This document shows, in pieces, positions 9,874 to 21,553 of a stretch of DNA of 64,000 bases. A program made the translations under genes and the position numbers. Under the pieces are notes generated by a model, which was not told the DNA's origin, did no database searches, and saw nothing but the letters and a program-made list of their open reading frames with translations. Source of the stretch: Seminavis robusta. Taxonomy: Eukaryota > Bacillariophyta > Bacillariophyceae > Naviculales > Naviculaceae. The first letter of the stretch is position 1. Each line of letters starts with the position of its first letter. The stretch lies in NCBI GenBank assembly GCA_903772945.1, contig CAICTM010000059.1:62001-126000 (forward strand), in the 5' to 3' direction.

Positions 9874-12142
9874 TTAATTGGAACGTCGTGAGAGCTCCTG
9901 CATCCGAGACAGCGTCTTGTAGCCAAACGCGATGCCGACCCCCTGGCGATCTCTGATACCATTGCTGGTTTCATCTAGAGGACTTACACACCTGCATTCA
10001 GGGCAAATGAAGTACTTCACGTCCGAGATGCAAAAGAGATCAAGATTACAGCTGAAGCAAGTCGCTGGAGTGTAGAAATCAGCCGCCACTGCTTCCTCCG
10101 TTTCCTTGGCGCGTCGCAACTTTTCGGAAACACCAGGAAATACTTCAATCAAGATGGTATCATGCGGCTTCGCTGGATCTTCTGGACCGCGCTCAGGCTT
10201 TCTTGGGGGGTCGTTCTTTCCGTCCTTCGTTTGTTTCGATAAAGGAGGACTTTGCTCATGAAATGCACCAGGGAGACGACGGGTGCTCGAGTAAAGTGCG
10301 TCGTCCTTCAACTTGCCTCTCCTGGAGCCGCCCTGTTGTTGGTAGGCTCCTGGTTGGGCAATTGGATCTTCTTGGTCCTTTACGCCACGACTATCGTGGT
10401 GATCACGCTCGGTCGGTTGGGGAAGGTCGTCTCCGGAGTTGGCTGCTCGCCTTGGAACTGACGGCTCATCGTATGCACGCTCATGATGAACTTGGGACGG
10501 CTGGTCGTAAAGCTCGTGCTCTCTGGGCTGATGATGCTCGTATTCGCCTTCCAACCTGTCGTGATAGTATGGGTCTTCTCGAGGTCCTTGTTCGTAGTAC
10601 CTGTCTTCTCGAGGTCCTCGTTCGTAGTACCTGTCGCCATCATCGCGTCTTCGAAGCGGTTGCTCATAGCGCGGGTCGCGAGGATCCCACCGATAGTCAT
10701 GATCTTCTTCGTACCTGCGACCATGGTGATGTTCTTCGCGCTGATGATGATGATGATAGTGAAGGTCAGGCTCGTAGCGGAGATCATACCTTGGGCGTTC
10801 ATAGTACCCATGATACCTTTCGTCATAGGCATCGTAACCTCGTTGTGGTGGCGGCCCGTGGTCATGGCGGTTGTAGCCTCGACCCTGGTGCTGGTACTCA
10901 TCGTAGTGGTGGTGATGATAGCCCCGCGTTGGTGGTGCTTGTTCGTCCCGGTAATGTCTATGCGCATCCCGGGAACGTGGTGGTTCCTCGTTGTTGTACG
11001 AGTACCCCCGTCTAGGATCTTGTTCTTCTTCCTCGTAGTATCGTCTTGGTGGTTCCTGTTCCCGCTCATAGTATTGCCTCGGTTCTTCTTCGAAAGGACG
11101 CATGGGGGGTGGCTGATGATGGTGACGGCGTTGGTGATGATATCCTCCAGCACTACTGCGATCTTGGTAGTAGTCCCAGTCCTCTTCAGGGTACCTCGTC
11201 CGTTCGTATTGACGAACAGGTTGTTGAAGCCTGTTGGGTTCCTCGTATCCGAAATCACTGCGATCCACCTCTTGACGCCTCATCCGCTGGTCTTGATAGT
11301 CTTGTTGTCGTCCGCGACCACCGCCACCATGATGTCCCGCGGATCCACGGCGCACAGTTTTCTGTGCACTGTCATCATCTTGAGGAACGCGACCAAGATC
11401 AGCACCGGACCTAACCGGAGACCCGTTATTCCTGTAGTACGTCCGTTTGGGTGGCTGTAGTGGTCGATCTCTGGATCTTGAACAGTTCCCGGAACTGTTC
11501 ATGGACGCAACCGACATATCCGTGGCAAAGCGACTGTCCGATGCCGAATTGGAAAATGTGGACCGAGAGCTCCCGCCCTGGTAGTAATAGTAGTGAAAGA
11601 ATAACTCAAGGGTGAGGAGGAACGATACAATACAGTTGAGATATCGTCGAATTTGCGCTAGACCTTACCTGGCCACGAGAAAGGAAGAGAATGAAATGTG
11701 AGTGGTTGCTGCGAGTCCCTTGGCAGGACCGCAGATGGATGAGTTCCTGCAGCCTGTGCCAAGGAGGAAGGAGAACTGAAAACGAAACGAGACAAGACAA
11801 ACTCGAAGCAACGACAAGACGACACGAACACAACACGGTATCATTCAGCATTTTCCTTACAGACTCGAAATTGGGGCCATCCACGAGCATGGTGACGCCA
11901 AAAGACGTCGCGCTGTCGGCCCACGACTTCGACTCGTTGCAGGTCATGGCAGTGACGTCGGATCGATCCTTCATGAGACTAGTCAGCGGGAGTTCTTCAT
12001 CTACAGAGCCTGGACCTCCAGGAGGCGACTTGAGCAGCTGCGGGTAGAGCGACTGAGACTCGCCTCCGCCCTGATCATCCCACTTGAGACGTCCCGGCCT
12101 TCGGGCGTAGTCTCGATGGACCGCTTTCTTGGGAGCGGGCAT
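9874..12142 (-). CDS. His/Tyr/Arg-rich disordered protein with C-terminal zinc ribbon, two exons
   Basis: Exon 1 is 12142-11861 (MPAPKKAVHRDYARR...) and exon 2 is 11577-9874, joined by a 283-bp GT-AG intron in phase 0, giving 661 residues. Residues ~115-500 are low-complexity with dense His, Tyr, Arg, Asp, Glu and Pro, including runs such as HHHH, YEERYH-like stretches and an imperfect repeat around GPREDRYYEQGPREDPYYHD. This is typical of an RNA-associated or phase-separating disordered region. Near the C-terminus CFSCNLDLFC...YFICPEC has two CxxC knuckles and fits a zinc ribbon, followed by a basic tail. Upstream of the start codon a polypyrimidine run and CTGCAG suggest a leader intron ending near 12165. 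I do not recognise the family. An RNA- or nucleoprotein-related role is only a guess from composition. Confidence 0.75.
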
Positions 12143-14482
12143 TGCTGTGCTCCCAGCAGTGTGGCCTGCAGTAGGGTTAGGGTTTAAGAATAAGGTTAAG
12201 ATTAAGAATGGGGGAGTCAAAGTGTGAGAAAACGGTGGTCTTGTTTTCGTCGTTACGAAACGCAAGATGGATGGGCTCATGCTCATGGTCAAGATGCAGC
12301 AGCTGTCTCAAGCCAAGTTAAGTTAAGTCGAGCTGACTGAAGGCTGCTGGACTGACTTCAGTTGATCAGGAAGATCAAGCTTAAGAAGATCAGGAAGATC
12401 AGGAGCTCAGAGTAAGGCTTAAGCCGAGTAGCTTCAGTCCAGGCCAACAGTAACAACAAGGAACTTAAGTCAAGCCGCTTAAGTCAACCTCCAACCTCCA
12501 ACCTCCAACTTCGACATCAGGCATAGGCTGAATCAGGAACATGACATCGACTTAAGCTAAGTCAGATCCATCAGCTCAGGGCCATCAGTCCCGGCCTGAC
12601 CCCACGCTCCCGCCGCTGCGCTACCCAGTGCTTCTGCCTGTGCTTACCGTACTGGGCCACCGTCATCTTGCTGTCGCTCTCGTCTGATCAACTTCTTCTT
12701 CTTTCTCTCGCACAAGTAAGTAGACAGAGGTGATCCTTGTAGTGTGGCGGCGATGCGTTGTTTGTATGTTTGTATGTGTTGCCTGTGGCTCGCGTTGCAA
12801 AGTTGCAAACTCCAAACTCCGAACTGGTCTTCACATCCACTTCAGCAATCGTAAAATTGTGGGGCATTTAGTTTTCCTTTTTCTGTACAGTCAGCCTCAT
12901 TCGTTGGTGCATTATCTCGAGAAGCGGCACCGAGAAAAATACTATACAAGTTCAGTACTGTCACTTCAAGTACACTTATGAAACACTCTGTACACTTCCA
13001 AAAAACAGTCTTTGTAGCCAGAATTAGGATAGGTCATTCTCAATCCTGCCAGTGTCCTGCCCCGGGAATTAGGTTCTCCCTTCCGTCTTGTTCTCACTTC
13101 AACACATCACAAATCCGTGATTCGAAGAATGACCCATCTTGGTACCGCTTGGTTATTCGACAAAAGTCATGACCACGCTAAACCTGGCTCCACAAATTTG
13201 GTGATGGATGGGTTCGGCTCCATCACAAGGTACCAGATTAGATGGATCCAGAAGAGAGCTCTCTACTGTAGCTAGTTACTAGAGTACGACTGTAGCTACT
13301 CTTAGTAGACGCCCAAGCTCATGCGAACCTGGTTGCAATGCCCTAGCACTATCTCTGCCAATTTCTTGACAATTGCGAGTATTCTCCTTGACAAGGTTCC
13401 AAGGTTTGCTTCTTTTCTACGGTACGAGACTAATGCTAGCTATCTACGGTAGCCAATCTGCAGTGCCCTGTAGTTACCGTACTAACAGGAACCCTTGCCA
13501 CCCATCAATCTCCAGCGCCTAAACCGATCCTCCCCTTCCCGAACCAACCCAAGCCAACCTATCCATGTTGATCCATATCCCCCCGGATTGTCACCTCTAG
13601 CGCAAAGTCACCTTCAAAACCACCAACAAGGAACATGCATCTCGAAATGGCCACATGATACCAGCAACCTCGACCACCAACAAGAGGAGCCACGAGCAGA
13701 TCTTAGACAAGGCCTCTTTTGGCAACTGATCCTGTGATCCTTCTTATCTTGGCCCCACTGACTCATCTCACCAGAGCACAAGCGATCCAAGAATCAGATG
13801 CTTGTATCTCAAAGCCACAAGCCGCGGCATTGACCAGGATTGGATGACTATGAGATGCCTCCAGAACCACTTGGGAGCCAAGTGCACTTAATTCATTGGG
13901 TGGCTACAGTCATAACTCTCTGGTCACAAACGATTGAGCTTTTGAGATGCTTTTGTTCCAGCATTCCTTTTTGTGATTTTGTAGAATCTCGTACGACTGT
14001 ACAAAGTCTACGTAAAACAGAAACAGCAGGAACTAATCCAATGACCAATCTCTATTTCCTTTGAGTCTATATAAAAGTTACTCTAAGTCTCTTCTTCGAG
14101 CATTGCATCGTAATTCCATTCAAGATCTTTCCACTGTAGAATTTTGGATTTATGAATGAGGACTTTTGTTATTGAACTATGAGAAGCGTTCAGTTCATCG
14201 CGTTCGCGTGAACCTCACGTGTCAGTAAATATGATCGTTCTTCTAATCTTATTACCAAAGTGGACTAAGTAGTGGTTGGTAGTGTTTCTACGAAACCTGA
14301 CGCTGCGAACTATTACAGCTCTAAGATACATCCAAGCATCCAAGCTCAGTCTCATAATTTCGATTGCTTCCCACATTTCTCAAAAGCTGAACAACAAAGT
14401 GAACGCTCAGTGCTTTCAGAGTAATACACAGACTACTATTACCTATTGCTACAAGTAAGCAAGCACTACAGTACAGTATACC
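12143..14482. other. Intergenic region without supported genes
   Basis: About 2.3 kb. The first ~500 bp contain many short reiterations (CTTAAG, AGGAAGATCAGG, three copies of CAACCTC at about 12487-12508) and probably belong to the leader or promoter of the minus-strand zinc-ribbon gene. Short open frames near 12730-12980 and 13495-13737 lack any recognisable motif or biased composition, and I do not call them. The last few hundred bases should hold the promoter of the first small secreted protein gene. Confidence 0.4.
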
Positions 14483-15085
14483 ATGAGCAAGCTAGAAGTT
14501 TCAAAGTTTTTGATGTTGGCCTTGCTGTCCTTGGTCTCAATGACGAGTGCTACTGACTACAACATCTGGTACAGTTGGGAAGCCAGTGAAGGCCATAGTT
14601 GCAGTGATCAACAGCTTTATGGTCTTGCGTTGTTGACCAAGACGGCCATCAAGTTCCTTGGCAACAGTGATGAGAGAAGTGTTGCCTCTAGACCTGGTTG
14701 GACTATTACGAGGGTTACAGCTCCTCCCACTGAAGCTCCCACTGGGGCCCCCACTGAAGCCCCTGAAGGAGGCAACCCTTCAGATGATGGGTGGAGGCGC
14801 AAGCTTGCTACTGGTGGCCACCAAGTCCCCGAAGACCAAGATGAAAGAAGATTGGGTTGTTCGGATCTGTGCAGATATATTGAGAATGAGATTTACTGTG
14901 GTGAATCCGCGAAATGCGGAGGAAGACGCAACAAGAAGGAGAGGCACTTAATGCTTCGTGCTGCCAACGAGCGTGAGCTTTCCTCCATCATGGACAAAAT
15001 GCCATCTGAGGCAAGCAACTGGCTTTCGGATCTACAGAATTGCTTTAATCCCAGCAGCTTTCAGTACGTGTTTGAAGAAGCTTAA
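14483..15085 (+). CDS. Small secreted Cys-rich protein, family copy 1
   Basis: A single-exon 200-residue protein. Residues 1-23 form a signal peptide ending MTSATDYN. The mature part starts with YNIWYSWEASEGHSCSDQQL and a helix-like LALLTKTAIKFLG, then a short PTEAPTGAPTEAP linker. A KLATGG...QVPEDQDERRL segment follows, then a Cys cluster (GCSDLC...IYCGESAKCGG). The basic RRNKKERHLMLRAANERELS block comes next, and the protein ends CFNPSSFQYVFEEA. The same blocks in the same order occur in the two downstream genes at 16055 and 17975, so this is a tandem family. The function is unknown. The DQDERRL dibasic site before the Cys cluster could be a processing point, which is speculative. Confidence 0.85.
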   Translation: MSKLEVSKFLMLALLSLVSMTSATDYNIWYSWEASEGHSCSDQQLYGLALLTKTAIKFLGNSDERSVASRPGWTITRVTAPPTEAPTGAPTEAPEGGNPSDDGWRRKLATGGHQVPEDQDERRLGCSDLCRYIENEIYCGESAKCGGRRNKKERHLMLRAANERELSSIMDKMPSEASNWLSDLQNCFNPSSFQYVFEEA

Positions 15086-16054
15086 TTAACTAAGTTGGGC
15101 TGAGATTAGTTAAGAACAGCACGATGAAGAAAAGGCGCTGATGAGGAAGGAGGATGAGGATGATGATGAGGGGCCAACAGCAGCTCGGAGCTCAGAGCAG
15201 CAACACAGATGTTTAAGCACAACAGAAATCATACACACTGCATAACACTAATATGATAAGCAATCGCAATACCATACAATCACAATACCATACTGATACT
15301 AGTAGTATCTTGAACTGAAGCCCAAGGGTACCAATTGGGTACTGGTAGTCTAGCTAGAGCTAGCTCGAGATTCTAAGTCTAAGGGTCGTATTGTAGGTTT
15401 TTGATCCAGATTGGATAAACTCTAGCTCTATTGCATTAAACTTGAGAGGCAAGTGAGCGTTCTTCTGTTTTGGACTACGTTTCATTGTTTAGAGTGATGT
15501 ATCCTTTAAATCATAACTGCTCTCCGTTTTAGATGGCATCCCTTTTTGTTTCGGTCATGGTGAACTTCTTTTGTCTCGGATTGAGTCACTCCTAGTGTGA
15601 CCAGGGAATTAAGAGGCATCCGCGGTACTCTTGGCAACTCTGTTCTTGAGTCTTCCGCGGAGGTGACTTGGACAGTGAGTGAGCAGGAGTGAGTAAGACA
15701 AGTAAGTGTTGCAGTCGCTACACATACATGTTTGTACCTGTTACTCTTTGTTTCTACAATAGACCAGACACAGCCAAATTCACGTATGTAGCACTCTAGC
15801 TAGCTAGCTACATAGAGATAGTAGACTAATGGAGTAGTACTCTACTAGTAATAGTAGTACATGTCATGCAGTCAGTGGTGAAGAGCAATGCTGGTCCAGC
15901 TTCGAAGCTTCGAGGCTCGAGAAGCTCACAACTTTCGCATTCTCAGTTCAAACAACCAAAACCATCCGGGAAACTGATCTAGCTAGCTAGCTAGCTCTTA
16001 GTATATACTAAGTAGAAGCACACAGCAACACAGCAACACAGCAACACAGCCACC
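15086..16054. other. Intergenic spacer between family copies 1 and 2
   Basis: No coding frame supported. It contains AGCTAG/CTAGCT stretches (for example near 15350-15365, 15795-15810 and 15980-15996). Directly before the next start codon there is an 8-bp tandem repeat. Confidence 0.5.
16021..16052 (+). repeat. 8-bp tandem repeat (CACAGCAA) in 5' leader of copy 2
   Basis: Three exact copies and one partial copy end three bases before the ATG at 16055, so the repeat lies in the probable 5' UTR. Confidence 0.85.
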
Positions 16055-16591
16055 ATGAACAAACTCCAAATGCTTCTGATGCTAGCGATAGCATGCATCA
16101 GCGCTCAGATGGTCAGTGCTGACTACTACATCTGGTACAAGTGGGCTGCCAAGACGGGCCGCGAATGCGACGATGAGGATCTGAAAACCCTTGAGGACTT
16201 GACCCGCAAATCCATTATCGAAAATAGTGATGGCGATGAGAAGGCTTTCGCGAGTTCAGGGACTTGGCGTGAGCTGAGGTTGGGAGACTTGATCGAGGAG
16301 CCTGTAGTACAAGTTACCGCTAGCGATCCAGAGCTTGATGAATTTACCCGAAGACTGCAGCCATGCAGTGGATGTGAATGCTGCGCGTATTTCCCTGGCA
16401 ATCCCATCTACTGTGGTGGCAACTGTGGCGGTCGTCGTCGGAACAGACGCCTCAGGGTTCGTGCTAACAACGAGCGGGAGCTTTCCAATGTCATGGGTGC
16501 CGTGGCGTCGGCTGCTGCCAAATGGGACAAAGACACCAAGGATTGCTTTGACCCAAGCAGCTTTGAGTACGAGTTTGAACGGCAGCCTTAA
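16055..16591 (+). CDS. Small secreted Cys-rich protein, family copy 2
   Basis: A single-exon 178-residue protein with a signal peptide (MNKLQMLLMLAIACISAQMV) cleaved before ADYYIWYKW. It keeps all family blocks: YYIWYKWAAKTGRECDDEDL, a helix with LTRKSII, an FTRRLQPCSGCECC cluster followed by YCGGNCGG, the basic RRRNRRLRVRANNERELSNV block, and the end CFDPSSFEYEF. It lacks the Pro/Thr linker of copies 1 and 3, having an acidic segment (IEEPVVQVTASDPELDE) there instead. The ATG has a strong CACC context. The function is unknown. Loss or gain of the linker between tandem copies indicates that the linker is a dispensable spacer. Confidence 0.85.
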   Translation: MNKLQMLLMLAIACISAQMVSADYYIWYKWAAKTGRECDDEDLKTLEDLTRKSIIENSDGDEKAFASSGTWRELRLGDLIEEPVVQVTASDPELDEFTRRLQPCSGCECCAYFPGNPIYCGGNCGGRRRNRRLRVRANNERELSNVMGAVASAAAKWDKDTKDCFDPSSFEYEFERQP

Positions 16592-17974
16592 GCTACCTCA
16601 AGCTACTAGTAGACTAGTAGACTAGTCTACTAGTAGTAGTACCGGTGCGGCAACACCAACAACTGAGGGGGCGAACACAGCAGCAGCAGCAGCAGCACAG
16701 GAAGGAAAGGAACACTCTTGGTTATTCGCTGGTCCAAGTCCTTTGCATCCATTATTAAGAAACACTGATTTCATCATAAACTTCATACTATTAGCATATC
16801 ATAGCTCTACTAATCCATTACCATTACTACTAAAAGAGAAAGAGTGACACAAAACCTTGCCTTGCCCTTTCTACCAAGTAGGTACTGGTAGCTAGCTAGT
16901 ACTTAGCTGTGGTTTCAAGTCTGCAGCTAGCTAGTACTAGCTAGTAGCCAATGTTAGCTCTAGATAGCATGCTGTGGACTGTGGAGTTGAAAGAGCGAAC
17001 TGGGGATTGCAGCCTGAAGTGTGTAACTGTTTTCGGTGCGTTGGGCACGTGAGCTACTACAGTACTACATGTACCACCAAAACACCACCAAAACAGGTAG
17101 AGGCAGTATGAGCTAGCCAAAACAGAGAGGACGAGAGGACGGTTGTGTTGGAGTGGTTGATCGCTCCAGAAGCAAGGTAGACTACTGTACCGGTACAGTA
17201 TCATTGTACAAGCAAGGGGGTCTGTTGCTTGGTTATTCTAGTCAGGTGTTAGTGGCTGCAGAGCTGCAGATAGACTACGGTAGTACATACAGTAGATAAC
17301 AAACTCAGATCCAGAGAGGCGATGGGGCGTTGAGCTGATTCGATTCGATTCAATCGTCCACTTATGGCTGGCTGCATGGCCATACATGTAGTATCATAAT
17401 ACTAGCTACCGGTAGTACATGTAGTGGCTCCTTGTTGGCGAGGGCTACAGTACTGGTACAAACTCTGTTTGGTGGTGATGCTTCGGTTTAAATTTAACTA
17501 TCTCCATGTAGACTAGCTTCAACAGCTGCTTCGACTATGTCCAGGTGCCTGGTGATTGGGTACATGTAAAGCAAGGAGGCACCTTGTGGAGAAGGGGGGT
17601 GGGAGACGAGATTGACCTGCGGTAGCATGCGACGGCGCCAGATATCTAGATTCTTGGTTGTCAATCTTAGGGTTACGGTACAGTAGAAGTCCAAGATTCC
17701 GAGCTTCCCGCTACACTGGCTTGAAATGTAATCTTGAACGGGAACGCTATGGTTCTTGCGTTAAATCTCTGCCTTCCCGAATGTCCCCTCAGGACTGGGT
17801 CATGGTCTTTGTGCGTCAAAAGCATTAAAGGAACTGCGTTGAAGCAGTTAACGGATCTTGGTTGACGGTGTTAATTGCAGACCCACAAAGATGGAGGAAG
17901 CATGGTCACAATTTCCTGGCAGAAAGCAACTTTTAGTAACAACAACAACCAAGCAGAGCAACAAAAGAAGCACC
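16592..17974. other. Intergenic spacer between family copies 2 and 3
   Basis: About 1.4 kb with no supported gene. It starts with dense CTAGTAGA and ACTAGTAG palindromic words (16605-16640), a CAG run at 16679-16697, and further CTAGCTAG blocks near 16890-16945. An ATG at 17891 is in frame with copy 3 and could lengthen it. Confidence 0.5.
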
Positions 17975-18745
17975 ATGACAAGGCTACAGCTACAACTGCT
18001 TCTGATTCAACTCATTCTGGGGACTCCAATAGCGATGGTGAATGCTGGTCTGTATAGCGTGGCTTATGGGTGGAGATGGATTGAAGGGCATGAGTGCAGT
18101 CCGCAAGATCTGAATGAATTGGCCAGAATAACCAGAAGAGAAATTGCTTTGGCCAATAATCTTCCTGGACTTGAGCAAGCAGCCGGATGGACTGGACTAA
18201 GGCGGCCACCAAGTACAGATCCTCCTACAGATCCTCCTACAGATCCTCCTACTGAAGCCCCAATAAGTCAACCCACTGAAGCCCCCACTGACCCTCCTAC
18301 TGAAGCTCCCACAGACCCTCCTACAAGTCCACCCACTGAAGCCCCCGAAGACTCGAGCCTTAGTGGCGGCAACAGAAACCCAGATGACTTCAGACGCAAG
18401 CTACTGGCTGCTGTTGCTGCTGCTGAAGCTGAAGCTCCACAAGAAGTCCCTGAAGACCAAGATGAAAATCAAGACCAAGATGAAAGGCGGCTGAACTTCG
18501 GCTGCTGGGAACGTACGCTGTGCCAACGCGGAGAAATAGATTTCTACTGCGATCACTGTCCTTGCTGCAACTCATCGTCACGGCGGCAACTGATGCTTCG
18601 TGTCAATGCCAAAAACCAAAGAGACCTAGAAGCTACCATGGCCACAGTCAGGACCAACACGAACTTACAAGTGCAAGAGAATCCACAACTCTCCGCTTGT
18701 GTCGACCAAAACACTTTTTTCTACGAATTCCACCAGGAGGAGTGA
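17975..18745 (+). CDS. Small secreted protein, family copy 3 with expanded Pro/Thr linker
   Basis: I chose the ATG at 17975 because it gives a clean signal peptide (MTRLQLQLLLIQLILGTPIA) ending before NAGLYSVAYGW; an in-frame ATG at 17891 would add 28 residues that hide it. The mature protein has the family blocks YSVAYGWRWIEGHECSPQDL, LARITRREIAL, QVPEDQDE-like VPEDQDENQDQDERRLNFGC, the Cys cluster, RRQLMLRVNAKNQRDLEATM and CVDQNTFFYEFHQEE. The linker is expanded to a run of PTDPPTDPPTEAP-type units over about 50 residues, followed by an Ala/Glu stretch. Repeat-unit DNA is nearly identical (CCTCCTACAGAT), so recent slippage is likely. 256 residues, function unknown. Confidence 0.85.
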   Translation: MTRLQLQLLLIQLILGTPIAMVNAGLYSVAYGWRWIEGHECSPQDLNELARITRREIALANNLPGLEQAAGWTGLRRPPSTDPPTDPPTDPPTEAPISQPTEAPTDPPTEAPTDPPTSPPTEAPEDSSLSGGNRNPDDFRRKLLAAVAAAEAEAPQEVPEDQDENQDQDERRLNFGCWERTLCQRGEIDFYCDHCPCCNSSSRRQLMLRVNAKNQRDLEATMATVRTNTNLQVQENPQLSACVDQNTFFYEFHQEE

Positions 18746-21553
18746 GTAGATCTAAATTGACACACTTGTACACGGGGGGCTACAGTGTCATCTTGCACAT
18801 ATAATTTATAAGGGACAAACTTTTTGATTTTTCCTACCGCTTTTTAAAAGTGTATCATAGGGCTGGCTAACCAACAGTAATGGATGAGCTAAGGAGGAGA
18901 GGAAGCAAGGCTACCCTGCCGTATAGCTAGCTACTCTAGCTAGCTAGCCAGTTATTTCCAAGGACTTGAAGGGTGGAAGCTTCGACCGGTCACAGGCAGC
19001 TTCGCCTTCAGGGTAAAATGACTGGAGCTAGCTATTAATAGTCAACTGGTAGCCACTAAAATGCACACCGACTGCCTGACTCGACTCACACACCGGTGAG
19101 CAGTGCCGTAGCCAAGAGACATTGCAGTCCGCAGTCACACGCGTCTCATTTTCCCAGGTCTGCCCCATGTTCCGCAGGGACATGTAGCTCGTAGCTCGTT
19201 GGCCCAGTCAACCCTTCCTACGGTAGTACGGTAGCTCTAGCTACATGTAGCTTCAGTTCCTGGTCTTATTGGGAGTTCGGAACATGTATCGAAGGATCCC
19301 TTTCCCTTTGAACCCAAATTGATGCTTGTCGCTTCGCTGATGGCTACCGGTAGCAAATAAGCAAAAGTAGGCTAGATGAGACAAGCAAGCAATAGTAGAA
19401 CCGCACCTGGGCTTTCCTCCGCTTGCTTGCAGAGGAGACCAGAGAGCCATTGAATACAGTACCTACTATCTATCGGTACTTTCTACGACGACGCAATCTT
19501 TTGCACTTGTCTTCGTCCAATCGAAACTTGCTTTTCCGTTCTTCCCTTGTACTGGCAATGCTTCTTCTTGAGCAGCCTCTTGAAATGCTCCTTTGGCCTC
19601 GTTCGTCTGACACCACTGCAAGTTGTACCGGTAAATGTAGCACTTTGTCCTTCGTTTTAGTCTTCTTTGAAATTGGCACTGGCAGCACCGGTCTCCTCGC
19701 AAATCTTCTCTCGACAAAGTCTTGAAGGCTTCTTGGAACAAGAACTCGTCGAACTCCTCTGCCAGATGTGCGGGCCTTTTCTCCTGCTGCATCTCGTTCA
19801 TGTTGTCGAAGACGGCTTCCAAATCTCATCTTGTTTCTTTGATCAGTATCAGTACTTTTAAGAAATAATTGTTTATTTGTGACATCATCTCCTTTTGTCC
19901 TTTGACAACAGCCACCAGGTACCAGGTAGTGTACAGCACCAGGCAGACAGCGCGCAGCATCTTGTTCCTGGTCTTGTCGGTACTCACGTGATGATTCGAT
20001 TCCCACGATGGTGTACAAGTAGATTTGAGTTTCCGTGGTAAACTTTCCGCCATTCACACTTGCTTTGCCCTTCTTTGGCCACACCTACACTCAATTTGCG
20101 CAGGATTAGACAAGAACAAGTGTTAAACTATGGCCATTGGTGGAAAGGTGATCCTCGCTACCTGTCCACACCTTCACATTATCGTTCTGGGATTGCAAGT
20201 CGGTACTCTTTTCGTTGCTACACGGAATGCCTGCAATCAGCTTGAGATGAACTATGTTATCGTATGATCCTAGCTATAGTGCGTAGAACCAGGGAAAGTA
20301 CCGGTAGGCAAGTGGGCAGCCAATAGGTTCCGAATGGTACATGTAGTACGGTACAGTGGAGGGAAAGCAAGCAAAGTCCTTAGTTAGAGCGAGACAGAGG
20401 AGGGAGTGTGTGAGAGAGAGAAATCTACGAATATTTCGAGTGATGAGTCTATAACGATCCCCAATTTAGTTCAGGCGAAGATTCATTCATGTCGATGTCG
20501 CGGCGAGAAAGCAAGCAAAACCTGGCCGAATGAATGATGATGAGCGACTATCACGCAAGCAACTCGAAGAATGATTCAATCGAATCAGAAGCAAGCAGAA
20601 CAATCTGAAGGAGCAGAGGGCACGGTGGTACTACCGGTATGCATACTGGTACATCGCTCTTTAGAAGGAACTACGACAATGAGTGCCTGGCTGGCCAAGG
20701 TCGAAACATACATTTCACCGTCTCGAGCCAACTCACGCGCTCATGATTCGATTCACCATTCCTCGGGATGGAGAATCAATCTCTCATCTCCACTGGAGTA
20801 CTCGAGTACCAACAATAGCACAATAGCTAGCTAGCCACTGTCCAAAACCAAGCCGGCTTTGCTTCGCACCACATGACCAACGCACCTTTACTGTCCATGT
20901 AGTCTCGTCCTCGTCAACAGCAACCAGCAACTGGATAACTCGTCAATATTGTATGTGAGCTCAACTTACTGCATCCTTACCTTGTCTGTTGTGGTGAAAT
21001 CCATGAACGGATCGATGAGATGCCACATATAAACCTTAGACTAGAGCACTTTTTGGCTGGATACTGGTAGAGCTATCCATCGGTAGGTAGCGGTAGCTAC
21101 CGGTAGTGCTCTAGTAAAATACAAAATCAAGGCAATACTTACAGGGTGTAGGAGTACCGGTACTCTTTCGGACGGTCCGGTCACACGAAGAATGCACCAA
21201 GGAATATGCTGTGAACGACGAACGGGGGATGCTCCAGTACTGAGTTCGTACTGTACTCAGCAGTTGGTAATGTAGTAGTCCCCTGGTTAAATTACCTTGC
21301 GAGTGTCCACCCTATGCTCACCCTTCGTTTTGACACGATCAATGGATCCTTGTGCATCCAGCTTCGTTCAGCTGTATTCTACATAGTTCTCCTCCTTGTG
21401 CTCTTTTTTTGGTTTGAAGTTTGAAGCGGACAGATTACTGTCCAGGCCCACAAAAATTTAATTTGCAGTTGCTCACAATTTCAACTTGCCGATGACACAC
21501 TAGCTAGCACACTATTATAATAATAGCTACTGAGTACAGTAGATCCCTCCACC
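18746..21553. other. Long intergenic region; one weak gene candidate
   Basis: About 2.8 kb rich in GCTAGC, TACCGGTA and TACATGTA words. On the minus strand at 20053-19466 two open stretches look mildly protein-like: NKMLRAVCLVLYTTWYLVAV (a hydrophobic segment) and, in another frame, MNEMQQEKRPAHLAEEFDEF. They could be exons of a small membrane protein, but I found no convincing splice junction, so no gene is called. The final ~200 bp should contain the peroxidase-Hog promoter. Confidence 0.4.

Noticed and set aside
10203-11460. Long plus-strand open frames opposite the His/Tyr/Arg-rich gene
   Set aside because: They are antisense shadows of the low-complexity minus-strand coding region.
12165-12182. 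Telomere-like TTAGGG units (GTAGGGTTAGGGTTT)
   Set aside because: Only two units, located at a probable leader-intron acceptor; too short for an interstitial telomere.
13495-13737. 80-codon plus-strand frame
   Set aside because: Composition looks random, with no start context, motif or splice support.
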